Part shown: positions 53,857-59,235 of the stretch, in pieces
Position numbering within the stretch: position 1 is the first letter of the stretch
How the letters are laid out: the number at the start of each line of letters is the position of its first letter
Source: an uncultured Alphaproteobacteria bacterium
GTDB lineage: Bacteria; Pseudomonadota; Alphaproteobacteria; Bin65
Length of the DNA stretch: 59,235 bases
Reading direction: 5' to 3'
Assembly: GCA_947259335.1 (NCBI GenBank)
Contig: CAMYMQ010000310.1
Span: 1 to 59,235 of the forward strand
Notes under the pieces: model-generated
What the model was told of the DNA's origin: nothing
The model's database searches: none
What the model saw: only the letters and a program-made list of their open reading frames with translations
Made by a program: the position numbers and the translations under genes

Positions 53857-54843
53857 TCACCGGTCGGCCTTCCCTACACGCTCGAGATCGGCCTCGAGCA
53901 TTTCGGCAATCAGCTCATCCAGCGTCGTCTCCGCCTGCCATCCCAGGACCCGCGCCGCCTTCGAGGGATCCCCGACGAGCACGTCGACGTCCGCCGGCCG
54001 CATGTACCGTTCGTCGACGACGATATGGTCCTCGGCGTTCAGCCCGACGCTCGAAAACGCGATCCGGGCGAACTCGCGCACGGACACGGCACGGCCGGTC
54101 GCAACGACATAGTCGTCCGGTTCATCCTGCTGCACCATGAGCCACATCGCCCTGACGTAGTCGCGGGCGTGCCCCCAGTCCCGCCGGGCGTCGAGATTGC
54201 CCAGCGCGAGCGTGTCCTGCAGGCCGAGCTTGATGCGCGCCACGCCGTCGGTGATTTTTCGGGTGACGAACTCGATGCCCCGCAACGGGGATTCGTGATT
54301 GAACAGGATCCCGCAAGACGCGTGAAAGCCATAGCTTTCGCGATAGTTCACGGTCATCCAATGGGCATAGAGTTTCGCGACCGCGTAGGGCGACCGGGGA
54401 TGATAGCGGATCGTCCCGGTTTGATCCGCGTCATCGGCAAGCCCGACCATCTCCGACGAAGAGGCCTGATAGTAGCGAATCCCCGGATCCACGATCCGGA
54501 CCGCTTCGAGCATGTTGGTGGCGCCGAGGCCGGTCACCAGCCCGGTGAGAATGGGTTGCTGCCAGGATGAGTTCACGAAGGACTGCGCCGCCAGGTTGTA
54601 CACCTCCGCCGGCCGCACCGCCTCCAGGATGCGGATCAATCCGGACAGGTCGGTCAGGTTGCCGTCATGAAGAGTGACGTCGTCATACACGCCGAGCCTC
54701 TTCAGTCGATAGCCGACCACGTCCGACGACGCCGAACGCCGCAAAAGGCCGTGGACTTCATACCCGCGGCCGATCAGGAAGCTCGACAGGTAAGCGCCAT
54801 CCTGACCGGAAATGCCCGAGATGAACGCCCGTTTTCCCGCCAC
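53857..54843 (-). CDS. gmd: GDP-mannose 4,6-dehydratase
   Basis: A 328-aa extended SDR. GISGQDGAYLSSFL (10-23) is the diagnostic GMD NADP motif, NLAAQSFV (83-90), YAVAK (153-157), FNHESPLRGIEFVTRK (181-196), and LDARRDWGHARDYV are further hallmarks. It forms GDP-4-keto-6-deoxymannose, the substrate for RMD, Fcl and the ColD-type dehydratase elsewhere in the window. The start is taken as GTG 54843, seven bases after GGAG; the frame extends to 54888 without a better signal. Confidence 0.9.
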   Translation of the reverse strand: MAGKRAFISGISGQDGAYLSSFLIGRGYEVHGLLRRSASSDVVGYRLKRLGVYDDVTLHDGNLTDLSGLIRILEAVRPAEVYNLAAQSFVNSSWQQPILTGLVTGLGATNMLEAVRIVDPGIRYYQASSSEMVGLADDADQTGTIRYHPRSPYAVAKLYAHWMTVNYRESYGFHASCGILFNHESPLRGIEFVTRKITDGVARIKLGLQDTLALGNLDARRDWGHARDYVRAMWLMVQQDEPDDYVVATGRAVSVREFARIAFSSVGLNAEDHIVVDERYMRPADVDVLVGDPSKAARVLGWQAETTLDELIAEMLEADLERVGKADR

Positions 54844-54949
54844 ATTGATTCTCCGTCCGTTACCGTGACATCCAATCCGCAAGGTCATGAAGGACGCGCT
54901 CCACCCTTTGCCTTTTCAGCGCTCCACTCAAGTCCTCTCTGACCGATGC

Positions 54950-54967
54950 CGGCCGCGCGCGCGGCCG
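54950..54967. repeat. 18-bp perfect palindrome between gmd and the PqqD-like gene
   Basis: CGGCCGCGCGCGCGGCCG is fully self-complementary and lies in the 249-bp divergent gap. It may be an operator or simply a GC-rich hairpin. No T-run follows. Confidence 0.45.
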
Positions 54968-55092
54968 ATTTCACCCATAAAACGCCGTCGCCCAATTTTC
55001 CTTCCGGGAACGCGGGCGAACCCGGACATCTGTCTTGACCGGCATAATCGCGCGTGATCCGATCCCGACCGATTCGACCGGCAAGCGAGGCC

Positions 55093-55581
55093 ATGCATGG
55101 CCGGTTCGATCAGAGTGTCGGTTCTGTCCTGTTCGAAATCGAGGAATGCCTGGTGACTTCCTACTGGATGCTCAATGAAGCCGAAACGGCCATCGAAGAC
55201 TTCGAGAGCGAATTCATTATCGTGCATTTTCGCAAGGGCATCTATTCGGCTGTTTCAGGAAGCGGCGGCCCCATTCTGACCCTGCTGTCCGCGCCACGAA
55301 GCATGGCCGATATCGTCGCCGCCTTCGGCACCCTGAGCGGCGATCAACAGACTGCGGCGGCGACCGAGATCGAAGCCTTCATCAAGGTCCTGAAGGACCT
55401 TGATCTGATCGTCGAAGCGGAGGGGCCATCCCCGCAGCGGGCGTCAGCGATCGAAGAGCCGTACGAAGCGCCGTCGATCGAAACCTTCTCCGATTTGGCC
55501 GACCTCATGGCGATTGATCCGGTGCATGAGGTGGAAATGGGTGCGGGCTGGCCGCACCGGCCAAAACAGCCCGACAGCTGA
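55093..55581 (+). CDS. PqqD-like (RRE-type) protein of the HprK-related system
   Basis: A 162-aa protein. Residues about 25-105 show the PqqD/RRE layout: ESEFIIVHFRKGIYSAVSGSGG (beta-strands) then ILTLLSAPRSMADIVAAFG and a winged-helix-like tail. The C-terminus has PYEAPSIETFSDLADLMAIDPVHEV, a linear motif typical of PqqD relatives that partner HprK-related kinases. Canonical RRE domains bind leader peptides of ribosomal peptides. GAGG lies before ATG 55093. The kinase gene starts 12 bp after the stop. Precise function is not established. Confidence 0.75.
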   Translation: MHGRFDQSVGSVLFEIEECLVTSYWMLNEAETAIEDFESEFIIVHFRKGIYSAVSGSGGPILTLLSAPRSMADIVAAFGTLSGDQQTAAATEIEAFIKVLKDLDLIVEAEGPSPQRASAIEEPYEAPSIETFSDLADLMAIDPVHEVEMGAGWPHRPKQPDS

Positions 55582-55593
55582 CCGCGATCAGCC

Positions 55594-56679
55594 GTGAACG
55601 AGACTGTCGACACCACGCCGGTCGCGGCAACAGACTTCGCCGCGGCCGCGGAGGCGATCGCGTCGCGGTTCGATGAAGCCGCCTCGGTCCGGCGTCGCGA
55701 GCGGTTTCGGTTCGGCGCGCTGTCCATGGACCTGGAGGTTCGCGAGCCGGCGGGCGGCGATTTCGCCGCTCGGCTGCTGCAGCGCATCGACCATGCCCGG
55801 GTGACCTCGGACGCTCCGGCCGCACCGTCAAGCGTCGCGGTCAAGGCGGTCAATCTGGGTGGCCGGATACCCGATGCGGTCGCCGCGTTGGCCGACGCCA
55901 TCCCCTTTGATGTCGAGTACGTCCACCTCTCCGACGGCGGCTCGTTGCGAGCCGTCTGGCAGCCCGATTGCGGTGCCCTCGACATCATGAACCTCGAGAC
56001 CGGAGACGCGTTGAGCTGCGTCGCGTGGCCAGACCGCGTTCCGGGGTGGCTGTTGAGCGCCCCCTTCCGGCACCTGCTCAACTGGGCCAGCCTGAAGCTT
56101 CCCCTGTTCGAAGCGCATGGCGCCGGCATCCAATACGACGGCACCGGGCTGCTCCTGGTCGGGGTCAGCGGCGCCGGCAAATCCACGCTCACCGCCTGGG
56201 CCGCCGAAGCCGGCTTCGAGACCGTCGGCGACGACGCAGTCCTCGTCGAGCACGAGCGCGGACAGAAGCCGCGCGGATACGCCCTGTACGACAATTTCAA
56301 GGTGGACCAGGAAATGCGCCGCCGCCTGCCCTTCGCGGAGCGACTGGACTGGCTCGACACGAACTCGCGCAACAAGAGCATGGCGGCGCTCTCCCAGATC
56401 GGACCGACCGCCTTCGTGGCCTCCATCCCCATTGCCGCGCTTGTGGTTCCCAAGGTATCCGGCCAGCAGGAAACGCGGATCACCGAGAGCGACGCCGGCG
56501 CCGCGATACGGGCGCTCGGCCCCTCGACGCTCCATCAGTTCAAGGGCGGCGAGCGGTTTACCTTTCCCAAGCTCGCCAAGCTGTGCCGCTCGCTGCCCGT
56601 CTTCGAGATGCACACGGGAACCGATCGGGACGGCGCGGTGTCCGCCCTCGCGGACCTGTGCCGGGAGTTGAAGTCGTGA
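55594..56679 (+). CDS. HprK-related kinase (HprK-rel-A type)
   Basis: A 361-aa protein whose C-terminal half resembles HPr kinase/phosphorylase. Walker A is GVSGAGKST (190-198), and ETVGDDAVLV (209-218) carries the DD pair of HprK-type kinases. The N-terminal half (1-170) is not the usual HprK regulatory domain. Relatives next to PqqD-like proteins form a distinct family; in lasso-peptide clusters HprK-like kinases phosphorylate the peptide. The start is GTG 55594. The stop overlaps the next gene by 4 bases (GTGA). Confidence 0.82.
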   Translation: MNETVDTTPVAATDFAAAAEAIASRFDEAASVRRRERFRFGALSMDLEVREPAGGDFAARLLQRIDHARVTSDAPAAPSSVAVKAVNLGGRIPDAVAALADAIPFDVEYVHLSDGGSLRAVWQPDCGALDIMNLETGDALSCVAWPDRVPGWLLSAPFRHLLNWASLKLPLFEAHGAGIQYDGTGLLLVGVSGAGKSTLTAWAAEAGFETVGDDAVLVEHERGQKPRGYALYDNFKVDQEMRRRLPFAERLDWLDTNSRNKSMAALSQIGPTAFVASIPIAALVVPKVSGQQETRITESDAGAAIRALGPSTLHQFKGGERFTFPKLAKLCRSLPVFEMHTGTDRDGAVSALADLCRELKS

Positions 56680-57440
56680 CCGGGTCCATCAGCGTGATCA
56701 TACCCTGCGCCTTCATGGCCGAGTTTCTCCCTGACGCGATCGGATCCATCGAACGTCAGGATATCGACGTCCATGAAGTGATCGTGGTGCATCCCGAGGA
56801 CGACCGGGAGACGGATCGGGCGTGCCGCCAGTGGTCCGAACGGCTTCCGGTTGAACGGCATGTTTACCCCCTTTCCAGCCCGGGCGAGGCGCGCAACGCC
56901 GGGCTCGCGAGGGCGACGGGGAACGTTATCGTCTTTCTCGACGCCGACGACGTGCTGCCGGCGAACCGCTTCGGGCTCCAGATAAGACGGCTCGCCGCGT
57001 CGCCCGAGGTCGATGCGGTCGGCGGGTTGCTCACCAAGTTCGAGCGTCTGAACGGGCACACGCTTGCCCCGGAGCGCGACTCGGCGACCGAAACGCAATG
57101 CGGCGTCAATCCCGGAATCTGGATGTTCCGGGACCGGGTGTTCAAAAAGATCGGGACGTTCGATCCCGAATTCCGGTACGCGGAGGATCTCGACCTTGCA
57201 CTGCGGATGCGCGATGGCGGAATCCCCTTCACCATTCTCGATGTTGCGGTCCTCTATTATCGGCAACACGACGCTTCGATGATGCGTCGGAAAGATCGCC
57301 GAATGGTCACCGACTTCTGGAAGGCCGCCGCGAAATCGGCCCGGCGCCGCAAGGAAAAGGGCTTGGCGCCGGCCACCGACCAATTGCTGACCGACCGGAT
57401 CGAGCCTGTCGACGCCGCGCTTCTGGAAACCGTCGAATGA
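56676..57440 (+). CDS. GT2 family glycosyltransferase
   Basis: A 254-aa enzyme. ISVIIPCAFMAEFLPDAI opens a GT-A domain, HPEDDRETD is the nucleotide region, LDADDVLP carries the DxD, and RYAEDLDLALRMRD holds the ED acceptor motif. GTG 56676 overlaps the HprK-related stop. It is coupled at the 3' end to a second GT2 (ATGA overlap). The sugar is unknown. Confidence 0.82.
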   Translation: MTGSISVIIPCAFMAEFLPDAIGSIERQDIDVHEVIVVHPEDDRETDRACRQWSERLPVERHVYPLSSPGEARNAGLARATGNVIVFLDADDVLPANRFGLQIRRLAASPEVDAVGGLLTKFERLNGHTLAPERDSATETQCGVNPGIWMFRDRVFKKIGTFDPEFRYAEDLDLALRMRDGGIPFTILDVAVLYYRQHDASMMRRKDRRMVTDFWKAAAKSARRRKEKGLAPATDQLLTDRIEPVDAALLETVE

Positions 57441-58141
57441 TCTCGGTCATCGTCCCCGCCTGGAACGCCGAGCGAACCCTCGAGCAGACCCTGCGGTCGA
57501 TCCTCGATCAAACGATGGCCCCTTCCGAGGTCATCGTGGTCGATGACGGCTCGACGGATGGCACGGCCGAGCTTCCGATTCTCGGCCAGGCACCGATCCG
57601 TCTGATCCGACAGAGCAATCAGGGCGCCGCGGCCGCGCTCAATACGGGAATCGAGGCGGCGGCCGGAGAGCTTGTCGCCTTCCTGGACGCCGACGACCTC
57701 TGGTCCCCCGACAAGCTGGAGACGCAGTCGGCCGCCCTCGCGACGGAAGCGGGCCTGTCGGGCATGTTTGGTCATGTGGAGGCCTTCGCCTGCCCGTCCT
57801 CATCGGCCGAGGACAGGGCGCGCTGGGACCTGGCCGCGGCGTCGGGACCCGGATGGCTTGTCGGCGCCCTGTTGATACGCCATCGGCATATTGGCGGGGA
57901 CCGGTTCGATCCACAGCTGCGGAACGGCTACTTCGTCGACTGGCTGGACCGGCTTCGGCGGAGCGGGCGCCGGTTTTCCATGCTGCCGACCGTCGTCCTG
58001 CACCGCCGGATCCATGCCGGGTCGCTGACCCAGCGGAAAGCCGAACTGGCGGCCGACTTCCTGAAACTTGCGCATCGCGCCGTGAAGCGCCGCCGGGCCG
58101 GGTCGGCCCCTCCCAGACGCGACGGGAATGCCGATGCCTGA
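57437..58141 (+). CDS. GT2 family glycosyltransferase
   Basis: A 234-aa enzyme. MISVIVPAWNAERTLEQTL begins directly at ATG 57437, VDDGSTDGT follows, LDADDLWSPDKLE carries the DxD, and the C-terminal GYFVDWLDRLRRSG replaces a clear ED motif. The two GT2 genes of this module are short and coupled to the kinase, so their acceptor may be related to the PqqD/HprK-type partner rather than the main polysaccharide. Confidence 0.82.
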   Translation: MISVIVPAWNAERTLEQTLRSILDQTMAPSEVIVVDDGSTDGTAELPILGQAPIRLIRQSNQGAAAALNTGIEAAAGELVAFLDADDLWSPDKLETQSAALATEAGLSGMFGHVEAFACPSSSAEDRARWDLAAASGPGWLVGALLIRHRHIGGDRFDPQLRNGYFVDWLDRLRRSGRRFSMLPTVVLHRRIHAGSLTQRKAELAADFLKLAHRAVKRRRAGSAPPRRDGNADA

Positions 58142-59235
58142 TGCGACCGCGGATTGGGCCCGGTCGCTCTGGCCCGCCGGCAATCGGGAATTGCTCCTTC
58201 AGGCCCTGTTTCACCGCGACGGAGACGCCGCGCGAACCGCGTGGTCGACCTGGGAAGAGGCCGTCGACTTCGACGATGTCGACTGGGCCTACATTCGCGT
58301 CCTCCCGGCGATGAGCCGGCGCTGGGACGCGCTGGGCCTCAACAGCGACAATGCCGCCAGAATAGCCGGCATGCACCGCTTCGCCTGGGCCCGCACGCAG
58401 ATCTGCCTGCAAAAGGCGGCGCCCCTGCTGGGCGCCCTGGCAAGGGCGCAGGTGCCGGTGCTGGTCATCAAGGGATGCGCGCGGACTCTCTCGGCGCTGC
58501 CGAACCGGAACGAGCGTGTCGTCAGCGACGTCGATATCGTCTTCCGGCGGTCCGATCTGGCGGACGCGCTGCAGGTAGCCGAACGCGAAGGATGGTCCTG
58601 CCCGTGGGACATCTCACCGGATCACGCGCGCCACCTGTTGCGCGTATCACGTCACTCCCTTCCCTACCGCCATCACAGCCAGGACTTTGACGTCCTCGAT
58701 ATCCACAGCAGCGTCCTGTTCGCCAACCGGTGCCTCGATCACGACGACGCCCTGTGGTCCCGTTCGATCCCGGTCCGCTTTCGCGGCAACCCGGCGCGCA
58801 TCCCGCATCCCGCCGACCAGCTTGTCATCGCGTGCACCCACGGCCTCTTTTTCGAACACGAACCGAAGCCCATGGATTGGGTCGCCGATTGCGTCGACAT
58901 TCTCGGCGCCCCCGGCGTCGCCGAAGACCCCGAGTTCTGGCCAACCGTGCTGTCGGAAACAGCGCGGCGCGACATCGCGCCGAATGTATACGCGGGCTTG
59001 AGCTTTCTATCGTCGCGTCTGGGCCAGCCCATACCGGATCAGGTGCTCGCCGCCCTGCTGTCGGAGTCGCGACAGCCCTTCATCGACGAATGTCTTGCCT
59101 CGGCAAAGAGCGGGGACGCCCTGACCCCGGACACCCGCGCGGCGTGGGGCGCCGCCTTCGTCGAGCGATCGGCGAAAAGCGCGGCGCGCCTAGGCCGGGC
59201 CGGGGAGACCGACCGTCTGGCCGTCCCGCCCCCGG
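58134..59235 (+). CDS. nucleotidyltransferase-family protein, 3' end outside window
   Basis: At least 367 codons are open to the right edge. VLVIKGCARTLSALP (109-123) and SDVDIVFRRSDL (131-142) form the DxD of the polymerase-beta-like nucleotidyltransferase fold in the uncharacterised family linked to HprK-related and lasso-peptide clusters; FDVLDIHSSV supplies the third acidic position. ATG 58134 overlaps the upstream GT2 gene by 8 bases. It completes the module PqqD-like, kinase, two GT2, nucleotidyltransferase. Its C-terminus cannot be judged. Confidence 0.78.
   Translation, partial: MPDATADWARSLWPAGNRELLLQALFHRDGDAARTAWSTWEEAVDFDDVDWAYIRVLPAMSRRWDALGLNSDNAARIAGMHRFAWARTQICLQKAAPLLGALARAQVPVLVIKGCARTLSALPNRNERVVSDVDIVFRRSDLADALQVAEREGWSCPWDISPDHARHLLRVSRHSLPYRHHSQDFDVLDIHSSVLFANRCLDHDDALWSRSIPVRFRGNPARIPHPADQLVIACTHGLFFEHEPKPMDWVADCVDILGAPGVAEDPEFWPTVLSETARRDIAPNVYAGLSFLSSRLGQPIPDQVLAALLSESRQPFIDECLASAKSGDALTPDTRAAWGAAFVERSAKSAARLGRAGETDRLAVPPP

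Noticed and set aside
52587-54140. Plus-strand 517-codon frame
   Set aside because: Antisense of rmd and gmd, both with full family signatures.
54887-55057. 56-aa Arg-rich open frame before the PqqD-like gene, considered as a precursor peptide
   Set aside because: Weak start context, no leader/core pattern, and it reads through an 18-bp palindrome in a divergent promoter region; not supported without conservation data.

Overview
This window looks like a chromosomal segment of a GC-rich alphaproteobacterium. No rRNA or other taxonomic marker is present, so that placement is inference. It rests on codon use, an alphaproteobacterial-type LptD, a Sphingomonas/Caulobacter-like serine palmitoyltransferase, a PepSY/cytochrome b561 pair and a CtrA-like box. 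Almost everything here concerns surface glycoconjugates: nucleotide-sugar synthesis, glycosyltransferases, ABC export and Lpt-type transport. I see no rRNA, tRNA, CRISPR array, transposase or phage gene. Several AT-richer genes (lptF, the membrane hydrolase, the GTs at 39.5-41.8 kb and 47.4-49.1 kb) suggest a mosaic locus.

Left end (1-8995): a giant secreted TPR protein running off the left edge on the minus strand, a PepSY protein with a cytochrome b561, a STAS-like protein, a fused heptose-phosphate guanylyltransferase/phosphatase (HddC-GmhB type), a small membrane-anchored protein and a pentapeptide-repeat protein.

Lipid island (9073-20931): lptD, a single lptF-type permease, two cellulose-synthase-like GT2 enzymes, a membrane alpha/beta-hydrolase-like protein, a serine palmitoyltransferase-like alpha-oxoamine synthase, a short-chain reductase and a GT21 ceramide-glucosyltransferase-like enzyme. 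Together they read as a possible glycosphingolipid synthesis and outer-membrane export module.

Polysaccharide export and sugar block (21089-39509): an ABC exporter pair (wzm/wzt), a GT2 and an 1153-aa multidomain glycosyltransferase-like protein. A plus-strand run follows: E1-alpha, E1-beta, a lysine-less ColD-type dehydratase, an epimerase, a GDP-fucose/colitose synthase-like reductase, a B12-radical SAM protein, a heptose kinase (hddA), a Nudix hydrolase, two more epimerases and wecB. The E1 pair beside a 3-dehydratase suggests a two-carbon-branched 3,6-dideoxy sugar.

Tailoring region (39544-54843): GT2 and GT4 enzymes, a thioredoxin, a radical SAM/sulfotransferase/radical SAM trio, UDP-xylose synthase, a GT4-GT25 fusion, a methyltransferase-like protein, a GT2-GT4 fusion, and rmd-gmd for GDP-6-deoxymannose sugars. 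Right end (55093-59235): a translationally coupled module of PqqD-like protein, HprK-related kinase, two GT2 enzymes and a nucleotidyltransferase-family protein cut by the window edge.
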